Shown here piece after piece: positions 1 through 6,999 of a DNA stretch of 64,000 nucleotides. The position numbers and the translations under genes are program-made. This DNA is from Clostridia bacterium (lineage in GTDB: Bacteria > Bacillota > Clostridia > TANB77 > CAG-508). The stretch's first letter is position 1. Each line of letters starts with the position of its first letter. The notes under the pieces are model-generated. The model did not search any database and was not told the origin of the DNA. It saw only the letters and a list, made by a program, of their open reading frames with translations. The stretch is taken from positions 1-64,000 of the forward strand of contig JAFTJF010000003.1 in assembly GCA_017456555.1 (NCBI GenBank), written 5' to 3'.

Positions 1-105
1 GAATTTATAAAAGATATAATCAAAGATAATAATGAATATAGACCAAGTTATGCTTTAAATTATAAAACCCCAATTGAATATAAAATTCAATTAGGGTTTA
101 AATAA
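1..105 (+). pseudogene. IS3-family transposase OrfB, C-terminal end (cut by window edge)
   Basis: The frame is open from base 1 to a TAA at 103-105 and gives 34 residues. They include RPSYALNYKTPIEY, which matches the usual end of IS3-family OrfB (Y/N-x-x-R-P-x-x-A-L-x-Y-x-T-P-x-E-Y). Only the tail is inside the window, so the integrity of the whole gene cannot be judged. It is not part of the IS3-like element at 843-2088, whose OrfB lies on the other strand. Confidence 0.75.
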
Positions 106-140
106 GTGTTTTTTGTGTCTACTTTTTGTTGACTAGTTCA
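106..140. repeat. Probable right terminal repeat of the first IS3-family element
   Basis: Directly after the transposase stop lies a short AT-rich end finishing in GACTAGTTCA. Read inward it starts TGAACTAGTC, which has the TG...CA form of IS3-family ends. The partner end lies outside the window, so the boundary at about 140 is inferred. Confidence 0.4.
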
Positions 141-227
141 TATAACCGGTGGATTTTCATTTGCCCTATAAGGGCCTGTTACAAGCTGCCACTTAAGTGG
201 CACCAGTTTGACGGCTCTTGCGTCTTA

Positions 228-692
228 CTACTTGCTACCCTTGAAAGGGTCTATATATTCTTTTATTGTTATCTGATCTGACATTTTGTCTTCTTCCAAT
301 TGATTCTTTACATACATTTCTACCGCTTTTTTATTATTTCCTACTGTACTTACGTAATATCCTCGACACCAGAACACTCTATTTCCATATTTATAACGTA
401 AATTCCCATGTCTTTCAAATATTATCAGCGTACTCTTGCCCTTCAAATATCCCATAAAACTTGATACACTCAACTTCGGTGGCAAACTTACATACATATG
501 TATATGGTCTGGGCAAGCCTCCGCTTCTATTATCTCTACATCTTTTCTTCGGCACAATTCTCTCAATATTGCTCCTATTTCTATTCTCAATTTTCCATAT
601 ATTTCGTGCCTTCTAAATTTTGGTGCAAACACTATGTGATACTTGCATTCCCACGTTGTGTGTGCTAAACTATCTGTGTATGAACTTTTCAT
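228..692 (-). CDS. tnpA: IS200/IS605 family transposase TnpA (Y1 HUH)
   Basis: This is a single-strand transposase of about 154 aa, the normal length for the family. It has the HUH motif CPDHIHM (both His about 60 residues in) and the single catalytic Tyr in the helix KAVEMYVKNQ near the C terminus. The fold opens with the typical WECKYHIVFAPKFRR. A GTG/ATG-like start 18 bases further upstream is possible, but AGGAG sits 8 nt before the ATG at 692, which decides the start. All catalytic residues are present, so it could be active. Base composition is richer in GC than the surrounding genes, consistent with recent arrival. Confidence 0.92.
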   Translation of the reverse strand: MKSSYTDSLAHTTWECKYHIVFAPKFRRHEIYGKLRIEIGAILRELCRRKDVEIIEAEACPDHIHMYVSLPPKLSVSSFMGYLKGKSTLIIFERHGNLRYKYGNRVFWCRGYYVSTVGNNKKAVEMYVKNQLEEDKMSDQITIKEYIDPFKGSK

Positions 693-802
693 ACGTCCCA
701 CTCCTCTCATGATTAATATTTATAGCCGTCAAACTTTAAATATTATACCATGTTTAAGTGGGACTTTTTTGTTACTCTGTTCATAACTATAAGTCTTTTT
801 TA

Positions 803-823
803 CCCCCGGCATAGCCGGGGGTT
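803..823. repeat. Subterminal hairpin of the IS200 element
   Basis: This is a perfect 9-bp stem with a 3-base ATA loop and a GC-rich arm, which is striking in this AT-rich region. It lies upstream of tnpA where IS200/IS605 left-end hairpins are recognised by TnpA. In IS200 a similar structure also blocks read-through transcription. Confidence 0.6.
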
Positions 824-904
824 TACTCTTAAATTAAAAAAAGAGCTAATTTTCTGAAGTGAACCCCAAATTGTTCACAGAAATAAAAGAGCTAAAGCAA
901 GCAA

Positions 905-934
905 TAAACGAAGATTTATTTTAATCTTCGTTTA
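905..934. terminator. Hairpin at the 3' end of orfB
   Basis: A 12-bp stem (TAAACGAAGATT/AATCTTCGTTTA) has a 6-base loop and is followed on the plus strand by a T-rich stretch. It overlaps the last codons of orfB. It could protect the element from transcription entering from the left flank. Confidence 0.5.
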
Positions 935-1707
935 TTTTTTATCCTTTTTGTATTATAAAATTCTAACCAATCTTCAACCAAAGCTATATATTCATTTAAA
1001 TTTGTGATATCATTATTATACAAAGTTTCTTTCTTAAGTATTGAATGGAAAGACTCCATTGGTGAATCATCTATTGGTGTCCCTTTACGAGACATAGAAA
1101 TCATAATTTTATTAGATTCGCAAATGGCTTTGTATTCATAAGATGTATACTGGTATCCTTGATCACTGTGAATGATAAGTCCAGATACATCTTTTCTTTT
1201 TGCTATTGCTTCATTTAATGTATCTATTACTAATTTTAGATCATTAAATTTACTGATTTTGTATGCTACAATTTTTCTATCTGATAAATCTAATATTGTT
1301 GATAAATAAGCTCTTTTCCCATTAAATATTAGATATGTTATGTCTGTTACCCAGACTTGATTTTTTCTTTCTACATTAAATTTTCTTTTTACTAAATTTG
1401 GTTTTACATTTGATTCAATTCTTTTATATCTATATGTCTTTATTCTTTTTATATAATTTGGTTTGATATTATATTTATTCATAATTCGTTTAACTTTTTT
1501 GTGATTAAATATTACACCATATTTAATTAATAAGCCTTCACAAATCCTACGATATCCATATGTACCTTTTGATTCGTCAAATATTTCTTTTATTATTAAA
1601 TAATCATAATAATCTTTATCTTCAGAATTTCGATATTTATAATATGTTCTTTGACTTATTTCTAATGCGGCACACATATTTTTTAACTTATATTTATTAA
1701 TATACAA
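916..1707 (-). CDS. IS3-family transposase OrfB (DDE integrase domain)
   Basis: It carries an N-terminal HTH_21-like region and an rve integrase core with the DDE triad: D in VWVTDITYL, D in IIHSDQGYQY and E in DDSPMESFHSIL. The frame starts without its own good ATG. As in other IS3 elements the product should be an OrfAB fusion made by -1 frameshifting at GAG-AAA-AAG-TAA (1719-1730), after which reading continues in the OrfB frame. The end (FYNTKRIKNKRRLK) stops about 15 residues earlier than typical relatives, which continue with a TPxEY-like tail. It may therefore be truncated by the hairpin sequence at 905-934. Confidence 0.88.
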   Translation of the reverse strand: MYINKYKLKNMCAALEISQRTYYKYRNSEDKDYYDYLIIKEIFDESKGTYGYRRICEGLLIKYGVIFNHKKVKRIMNKYNIKPNYIKRIKTYRYKRIESNVKPNLVKRKFNVERKNQVWVTDITYLIFNGKRAYLSTILDLSDRKIVAYKISKFNDLKLVIDTLNEAIAKRKDVSGLIIHSDQGYQYTSYEYKAICESNKIMISMSRKGTPIDDSPMESFHSILKKETLYNNDITNLNEYIALVEDWLEFYNTKRIKNKRRLK

Positions 1708-1718
1708 ATTAATAAATG

Positions 1719-1993
1719 TTACTTTTTCTCTCGTTGTGCCTTTATGAATTTCTGGTATTTTTTTAATATTTCATATCTTTCTTTATAATCGATATTTTCT
1801 TCTTTTGGACGTCCGCGTTTATGTTCGATATCATTTGTTTGATTTCCTTGTTTTCTATCTTTTTCAATCCAATGCCATAATGTACCATGACTTATATTAT
1901 ATTTTTTGCTACTTCAAAATAACCTCCAAATTTTCCAGATTTATAATCTTTTAAGACTTGTTCTTTAAAATCATTTGTATAATGTTTTCCCAT
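1719..1993 (-). pseudogene. IS3-family OrfA, frameshifted
   Basis: Translation from the ATG at 1993 gives MGKHYTNDFKEQVLKDYKSG and then stops early after GCA-AAA-AAT. Moving by one base at the A6 run (1902-1907) restores a helix-turn-helix OrfA frame (KKYNISHGTLWHWIEKDR...) that ends at the TAA at 1719. The span is 275 bases, one short of a whole number of codons, which fits loss of one A. This is too early to be the usual IS3 programmed slip site, which is present separately at the orfA/orfB join. A base-calling error in the homopolymer is the alternative. Confidence 0.7.
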
Positions 1994-2098
1994 AAAAAAT
2001 ACACCTACCTTTCGATAGATGTATTATAACACGTTTAACTCTTTTTTTATTTATGAACTAAATGGGGTTCACTTCATTTCATTAGCTCCTATTATTAT

Positions 2099-2857
2099 TT
2101 ACATTATTTCTCTTGCTTTTACTATAACTCTTAATTTGCTATCATCTGTACAGGTTATTAAAGTTACTTCTTTTAATCCATTTGTTCTTTGTGATGTACA
2201 TGATACATCATCTGGTTCTACAACATATTTATCATATACTTTATAGATTAATTTTTCACCATTCATATCTGTTATTTCAATTGTTTCGCCTATTGACATA
2301 TCTGGTACATGGCTGAAAAATTTATTACTTCTATAGTTATGTCCTACTATACAGAAATTTCCAACAGCATTTGGATCTGGCCCCCAGAATTTACATGGTG
2401 AAATTTTTAAAAGTTCATCTAATTGTTCAGAATTTAATTCATTTCCTGTTATTACTGGATATGTACAATCTATTGATGGAATGTTTACTGTTGCAACAGC
2501 ATAATATCTAGTTCCTGCTGCAGTTTCTCTCCATTCAATGTTATCTCCTGTTTCTTCTTCAACAGGTTCTGTATATATTACTTCAAAAGGATCTTCTGTG
2601 TTTAATATAACAACAATTGAATTGTTTGCAAATTTAATTGTTGTATCATCAACAACATTATCTTCAAAACTCAAATTTGATAATATCTCTTGAGAAATTG
2701 CTTCATTTTTATTTTTATCATATTCTGCATAAATATAATATGAAAATAAAATGCATACTAAAAAAACAGAAATAAAGAAGTCTATTTTATACATCTTCTT
2801 TTTTCTTTTTAGTTCTGGTGTTATATACAATTTTTCAGACACTAAAATTTGGTTCAT
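2099..2857 (-). CDS. Sortase family transpeptidase
   Basis: This is a membrane-anchored cysteine transpeptidase of 252 aa that joins surface proteins to the wall or to each other. One N-terminal membrane segment (residues ~24-44) is followed by the sortase barrel, with catalytic His in FCIVGHNYRS (~173), Cys in LITCTDD (~236) and Arg in SKLRVIV (~243). A TLxTC-like signature is present. The ATG at 2857 is preferred over an upstream GTG because AAGGAAG lies 5 nt before it. No protein with an LPxTG-type sorting signal is evident nearby, so the substrate is unknown. The subfamily is not certain; the short form with an N-terminal anchor resembles class D or E types. Confidence 0.88.
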   Translation of the reverse strand: MNQILVSEKLYITPELKRKKKMYKIDFFISVFLVCILFSYYIYAEYDKNKNEAISQEILSNLSFEDNVVDDTTIKFANNSIVVILNTEDPFEVIYTEPVEEETGDNIEWRETAAGTRYYAVATVNIPSIDCTYPVITGNELNSEQLDELLKISPCKFWGPDPNAVGNFCIVGHNYRSNKFFSHVPDMSIGETIEITDMNGEKLIYKVYDKYVVEPDDVSCTSQRTNGLKEVTLITCTDDSKLRVIVKAREIM

Positions 2858-2887
2858 TTTTCTTCCTTTCACATAAATATCAAGAAT

Positions 2888-2916
2888 ATTATATCATGTT
2901 ACCAAATCCAAATCAA
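2888..2916 (-). promoter_or_regulatory. Sigma-A type promoter of the sortase gene
   Basis: TTGATT (2911-2916), a 17-base spacer and TATAAT (2888-2893) with an extended TGA lie about 30 bases upstream of the sortase start. Confidence 0.7.
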
Positions 2917-2969
2917 GAAATTTCATAAAAGTAATTATTTTGTAAAATATTATATTTATCTAAAATATA

Positions 2970-2998
2970 TGGACTTTTGAGAAGCTTCGTAGTATAAT
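2970..2998 (+). promoter_or_regulatory. Probable promoter of the deacetylase gene with a folded leader
   Basis: TGGACT, 17 bases and TATAAT (2993-2998) precede a leader of about 110 bases. The leader can form CTAATA/TATTAG (3032-3052) or AACTATAT/ATATAGTT (3043-3077), which exclude each other. No known riboswitch consensus was recognised. Confidence 0.45.
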
Positions 2999-3120
2999 AA
3001 ATTTTAGCGATTTATTTTAGTTGCCCGAATATCTAATAATATAACTATATTAGATGTTCATTTAAAGTTATATAGTTTGATACTAAATTCGCCATAAACA
3101 ACATTTATAGGAGGTAGAAA

Positions 3121-4158
3121 ATGAAAAATCGGCGAAAATTTTGTAACACCTTAACTCACGGTTCGCAAGTTCTTATGCTTTTGTTGCTTCAGGCCGCAAT
3201 GGTACTCGCAGCAGTTGCAATCCTTTTCGGAGGAGTGTTTAACTTTCTCGGCACATCACCGCCTGAAATAACAGAACCTATAACCACAACAGAACAAGAA
3301 ACAATTGAATATGAAAGTCAAATACCAGAAAGTGAAACACAAATTCCCTCTGTTTCCACAACAGAATACATAGAAACAGAAGCTAGCACAGAACCAGAGA
3401 TTTCAGAAACCATTCAGTCCACTGAAGCAACAGAAAATACCGTTCCCAGTGAATCTGAACCCCCTGAAACTACAGTTCCAAGTGAAACAGAATCACAGGC
3501 TGAAATTCCTGTAGAGCCAATCGGTGCAGTATATTTAACTTTTGACGATGGTCCCTCTACCCAAATAACAAATCAAATTTTGGATATCTTAAAAGAAAAA
3601 AATGTAAAAGCAACTTTTTTCATCATTGATTATCCTTTTGATTCTGAAAAAGAAGCAATTGTTATTCGGGAATTTGAGGAAGGTCATACAGTAGCCTTAC
3701 ACGGAACATCTCATGATTACTCAAAAATCTATACTTCTCTTGATGCTCTTATTGAAAATTTCACAACACTTCAAGAAAAAGTGAAAGCTTCTACTGGATA
3801 TACATCAACAGTCATCCGTTTCCCTGGCGGAAGTTCTAACACTGTTAGTAAAAAATACTGCACAGGAATAATGACTGAAGCTGTCGAGTATTTTTCCAAT
3901 TCTGAATTTGTATATTTCGATTGGAATGTTGATTCTCGAGATGCTGGTGGAGCAAAATCTTCTGAAGAAGTATTTGAGAATGTCACTAGTAGTTTAAAAC
4001 CTGGTAGAAACAATATTGTGTTAATGCACGATAGTACAGGAAAACAATACACTCTTGACGCACTCGAAGCAATCATTGATTTTTGTATTTCTGAAGGTTA
4101 TGAGTTTAAAGCAATTACTGACGAAACCCCTCAGGTAACTCACAATGTTTCAAATTAA
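3121..4158 (+). CDS. Secreted polysaccharide deacetylase (NodB domain, CE4)
   Basis: A 345-aa membrane-anchored protein expected to remove acetyl groups from peptidoglycan or another surface glycan. It has a basic N terminus, one membrane segment (~17-42), a Glu/Thr/Ser/Pro-rich stalk (~45-135) that spaces the enzyme from the membrane, and a NodB domain. All five CE4 motifs are visible: TFDDGPS (140-146), HGTSHD (194-199), RFPGGSSN, DWNVDS and IVLMHDS. The Asp and two His metal ligands are kept. AGGAGG lies directly upstream of the ATG. It is convergent with the next gene and shares its terminator. Codon use is less AT-biased than that of most neighbours, which hints at a different origin. 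Confidence 0.92.
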   Translation: MKNRRKFCNTLTHGSQVLMLLLLQAAMVLAAVAILFGGVFNFLGTSPPEITEPITTTEQETIEYESQIPESETQIPSVSTTEYIETEASTEPEISETIQSTEATENTVPSESEPPETTVPSETESQAEIPVEPIGAVYLTFDDGPSTQITNQILDILKEKNVKATFFIIDYPFDSEKEAIVIREFEEGHTVALHGTSHDYSKIYTSLDALIENFTTLQEKVKASTGYTSTVIRFPGGSSNTVSKKYCTGIMTEAVEYFSNSEFVYFDWNVDSRDAGGAKSSEEVFENVTSSLKPGRNNIVLMHDSTGKQYTLDALEAIIDFCISEGYEFKAITDETPQVTHNVSN

Positions 4159-4169
4159 TAATTAACAAA

Positions 4170-4193
4170 AAACGCTCCCTCTTGGGAGCGTTT
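4170..4193. terminator. Bidirectional terminator between convergent genes
   Basis: A 10-bp stem (AAACGCTCCC/GGGAGCGTTT) with a TCTT loop has A-rich and T-rich sides. It serves the deacetylase on the plus strand and the coiled-coil gene on the minus strand. Confidence 0.85.
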
Positions 4194-4197
4194 TATT

Positions 4198-5979
4198 TTA
4201 CCATATTTCACCTTCTGTTTTTTTCTTTTTAACATTACTTATTTTTCTCATTTTTTTAATTAAAACAGTAGGTTTTGATTCTTCATCTGTTATATCAACA
4301 TCTTCTATTTCATTTTTCTTTTTGCTTTGTCTTTTTACTGGTTTTACATCCACAAAAAGATTTTCCTCTTCTTCATCAAGTTCATATGGAATTTCTTCAT
4401 CGTCTATATCTTCTTCAATTTCTTGAATAGTTTTTCTTTTTTTGATACTTGCTGTTTCAGAAAAATCTATATCTCTATATTTTTCACCAAATATATCAAA
4501 ATCTTCATCTAAAGTTCCTTCTTGGAATTCTTCAACAACATTATCGATTATATCATCATATGTATCATAATAATCTGAATCTTCAACATCTTCAGTAGAA
4601 TCTACATTATCTTCTTGGGTTTCAAAAATGTCATCTTCATTATCTTCTTCGTCTTCATCTAAATCTTCATCAGAAGAACTTTCATATTCTTGTGTTAATT
4701 CAAATGGTATTTTTGCTCTTTCTTTTACTATTTTTGCAGAGTCATCTTGTATATCTTCTCCGAAACTTTCTTCTTGACAATCTTCTTCGCTTTCTTCTTT
4801 TGGTAAATCAAACTCATCTACTATTTTTCCAAATACTTCTGATACATTTTTATAGTAAACAGTATATATTTCTTTTATTCCTTCTATTCTCCAGTAGTTT
4901 GAGTTTATCAATGTTGCAGTATTTAAATTTACACGATTTTTTTCTCTTTTGAATTTTTCTTCTTTATCTTGAATATCTTTTAGATAAGATTTATTATACA
5001 ATTCTTTATAAGCTTTTTTAGTTGCTTTGTTTGCAATTTCTCTTAATAATAATTCATATAAATTATTAATTTGAACAATATCTGTTGCAAAATTTTCACA
5101 AGCTTCACTCATTAATCTATTATGTGATTTTCTTCCATGAATTATTGTCATTCTCTCATAATCAAGAAATTGAACCATATAATCTTTAACTGCATAAATG
5201 AAATCCATTTTTGCTTTTTCATTTCTTGCATACTTTTTGTGTAATTCTATTTTTGTAGCACCTTCATCTATATCTGACAATAGTTTTGTCATTTTGTCAT
5301 ATAGAACAAGATATCCTGCAGCTTCTTTTTTTGCTATATCAATTCCAAAAGTTGTTGCATTTTCTATAACTTCTTGGTTAAATGGAATTTTTTCATCTTT
5401 TCCGTTATTTTCAAGTTCTTCTATAATGTCTGTTGAATCTTCAAATTTAGAAAAAGTTTTTGCTAGATTTAAAACTTCATTTGTAATTTCATCATAATTT
5501 TTTCTAGCAGTTTCTAAAGATTCATTATATGCATTTTCTGCCATTTTTTTATATCTTTTACATTTTGAAAGTTCAAATCTTTTTTCGTTATACTCTTCTA
5601 ATGCAGCAATTAAATTTTCTTTAGATTCAACCATTGCTTCATTATTTTTTTCAACATCGACTTCAATTTTTTCAATACATCTTCTTGTATCTTCAACTTT
5701 TGCATCAATATTATTAAATAATAAATTACGATTGTACTCTAATTTAGCACTTTTTCTATATAATTTTTCTTGAGAGGCTTGTATAACTTTTATTTTTTCT
5801 AGACTTTCATTAAATTCTTGCGTAGCAGAAACTTCTTTTTGATAATTAATTTGATATTTTTCTAGTTTTTCTACTAAGTCACAATAATTATTAAAATTAT
5901 CTCTCAAATTACCTTCTCTTCTGTACTCTAATAGATTCTCGAAATATCTTTCTAATACTATTGCACTTCTTTCATACAT
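4198..5979 (-). CDS. Acidic coiled-coil protein of unknown function
   Basis: A 593-aa protein that was not assigned to a family. Residues ~1-170 are rich in heptad-like Leu/Ile/Lys/Glu patterns typical of a long coiled coil. The middle (~190-390) looks globular and helical. The C-terminal third (~400-590) is very acidic and low in complexity (runs of E and D) and ends in a basic Lys-rich tail. No signal peptide or membrane segment is seen, so it is likely cytoplasmic. GGGGG lies upstream of the ATG. It stands alone between a convergent gene and a divergent one. A structural, scaffold or nucleoid-type role is possible but unsupported. Confidence 0.7.
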   Translation of the reverse strand: MYERSAIVLERYFENLLEYRREGNLRDNFNNYCDLVEKLEKYQINYQKEVSATQEFNESLEKIKVIQASQEKLYRKSAKLEYNRNLLFNNIDAKVEDTRRCIEKIEVDVEKNNEAMVESKENLIAALEEYNEKRFELSKCKRYKKMAENAYNESLETARKNYDEITNEVLNLAKTFSKFEDSTDIIEELENNGKDEKIPFNQEVIENATTFGIDIAKKEAAGYLVLYDKMTKLLSDIDEGATKIELHKKYARNEKAKMDFIYAVKDYMVQFLDYERMTIIHGRKSHNRLMSEACENFATDIVQINNLYELLLREIANKATKKAYKELYNKSYLKDIQDKEEKFKREKNRVNLNTATLINSNYWRIEGIKEIYTVYYKNVSEVFGKIVDEFDLPKEESEEDCQEESFGEDIQDDSAKIVKERAKIPFELTQEYESSSDEDLDEDEEDNEDDIFETQEDNVDSTEDVEDSDYYDTYDDIIDNVVEEFQEGTLDEDFDIFGEKYRDIDFSETASIKKRKTIQEIEEDIDDEEIPYELDEEEENLFVDVKPVKRQSKKKNEIEDVDITDEESKPTVLIKKMRKISNVKKKKTEGEIW

Positions 5980-6117
5980 ATTAATTCTGCCCCCTAAAAG
6001 TTACTAAATTTGACCCTATTATATAAAAATTATTTTGAAATGTCTATATTAATTTAAAATTTTAAATATTTTGTTTATTTTTGTCGCTAACCGTATCTAT
6101 TTCTTTTTTTCAGTATT

Positions 6118-6128
6118 TATGTTATAAT
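6118..6128 (+). promoter_or_regulatory. Extended -10 promoter for the small membrane protein
   Basis: TG-T-TATAAT (-10 hexamer 6123-6128) lies about 50 bases before the start at 6179. No good -35 box was found, which is usual for extended -10 promoters. Confidence 0.45.
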
Positions 6129-6178
6129 ATAAGTATATACATAATTTGAATGATGTAAAATCGAAAGGAGCTGACTTT

Positions 6179-6364
6179 ATGAGTCTTCTATTATGGGCTA
6201 TTGAACACGCTGTTAAACTTTTTATAATCTTTCCCATCTGGTGTGCAGCATTTTTCATTTTTATTATAGCACCTTTGCTTTGGGGATTGAGTTGGCTTTG
6301 GGACCACAAGGGATGGGTCATTGTAGTACTTGTTTTACTACTGATTATCACCGGTGTATTCTAA
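6179..6364 (+). CDS. Small two-pass membrane protein
   Basis: A 61-aa hydrophobic protein starting MSLLLWAIEHAVKLF. AAGGAG lies 8 nt before the ATG at 6179, which makes this start better than one 33 bases upstream. Two hydrophobic segments (about 9-33 and 42-60) are separated by a Trp-rich WGLSWLWDHKGW turn. It has its own promoter and a strong terminator, so it is a single-gene unit. No family was recognised. The clean signals at both ends argue for a real gene. Confidence 0.7.
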   Translation: MSLLLWAIEHAVKLFIIFPIWCAAFFIFIIAPLLWGLSWLWDHKGWVIVVLVLLLIITGVF

Positions 6365-6397
6365 TCAGCTCTAGGTCATGGCACTACGCCAAAACCG

Positions 6398-6426
6398 GCG
6401 TCACTTAATATCAATTTAAGTGACGC
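6398..6426 (+). terminator. Terminator of the small membrane protein gene
   Basis: A perfect 11-bp stem (GCGTCACTTAA/TTAAGTGACGC) is followed by TTTTCATTTT. Confidence 0.85.
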
Positions 6427-6444
6427 TTTTCATTTTATAAAATG

Positions 6445-6903
6445 CTATATCTTTATTTCTCCTGAAAAAACTTTTTTTGCTTTTCCTTTTAATATATTTT
6501 TAATTTCATTATTTTCTATTACCTCAGCCATATTTTCTAAATCTGATTCTATTTCCATTACAATACCTTCTTCTACTTTTACCTTTACTTTCTTTATAGA
6601 CGCTAATGTTTCAATATAAAATTCTGGTTTATGGATTAAATTTTCTTCATGTAAATATTGTGCCAAGCATATTAGTCCATTTCCAGATATTTGCACTTCG
6701 TCTCCCTTATTATCAAATATTTTCATTTTAAAATCCACAATCTCACTTGTTTCTATTATCAATAGTGCATTTGCACCAACACCATAATGCCTATTGCATA
6801 AAAATTCACTTAATAATTTATAACTATATTCAAATTCATTCTTAGAATTATCTATTAAAATAAAATCATCACCCGCTATTTGCATCTTGCAAAAAGAAAA
6901 CAT
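6445..6903 (-). CDS. Half-length diaminopimelate epimerase-like protein, active-site Cys absent
   Basis: The 152 aa match only the N-terminal domain of DapF: an opening KMQIAGDDFILID (usual KMHGLGNDF), CNRHYGVGANALLII (usual CxRHxGIGADG), KIFDNKGDEVQISGNGLICL (usual DGSEAExCGNGxRC). The catalytic Cys of the CGNG motif is Ser here, and the second half with the other catalytic Cys is missing; the frame ends at a normal stop. It should not racemise DAP in the normal way. The reading frame is intact with a good AGAGGTGA site, so it may be a repurposed single domain rather than a fresh pseudogene. Confidence 0.72.
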   Translation of the reverse strand: MFSFCKMQIAGDDFILIDNSKNEFEYSYKLLSEFLCNRHYGVGANALLIIETSEIVDFKMKIFDNKGDEVQISGNGLICLAQYLHEENLIHKPEFYIETLASIKKVKVKVEEGIVMEIESDLENMAEVIENNEIKNILKGKAKKVFSGEIKI

Positions 6904-6999
6904 ACAATCACCTCTTAGTTAATTGTATGTTTTTTATTTCATATTTGTTCTTTTTTATATTTTCTTTTTAACAGCTCTTGAAGTTATATTTATTTCTTC

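Larger units (their letters stand above)
141..830 (-). mobile_element. IS200-type insertion sequence
   Basis: A single TnpA gene is flanked by subterminal hairpins. Downstream of the gene are GCCC-TATAA-GGGC (163-175) and the palindrome TGCCACTTAAGTGGCA (187-202). Upstream is the 9-bp perfect stem ACCCCCGGC/GCCGGGGGT (803-823). No terminal inverted repeats are seen and the span is about 0.7 kb. This is how IS200 members of the IS200/IS605 family are built; they move as single strands. No tnpB accompanies it. Exact ends are estimated. Confidence 0.75.
843..2088 (-). mobile_element. IS3-family insertion sequence, nearly complete
   Basis: Inverted repeats bound the element: GAGCTAAT then GAAGTGAACCCC at 843-867, and the reverse complement GGGGTTCACTTC then ATTAGCTC at 2064-2088. 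The ~1.25 kb length, the two reading frames and the DDE OrfB fit IS3. The right end lies 10 bp past the sortase stop codon, so insertion did not break that gene. orfA carries a one-base frameshift (see its entry) and OrfB looks short at its end, so the copy may be dead. Confidence 0.8.

Noticed and set aside
3005-3110. Riboswitch in the deacetylase leader
   Set aside because: The leader can fold, but no consensus of a known class such as c-di-GMP was recognised.
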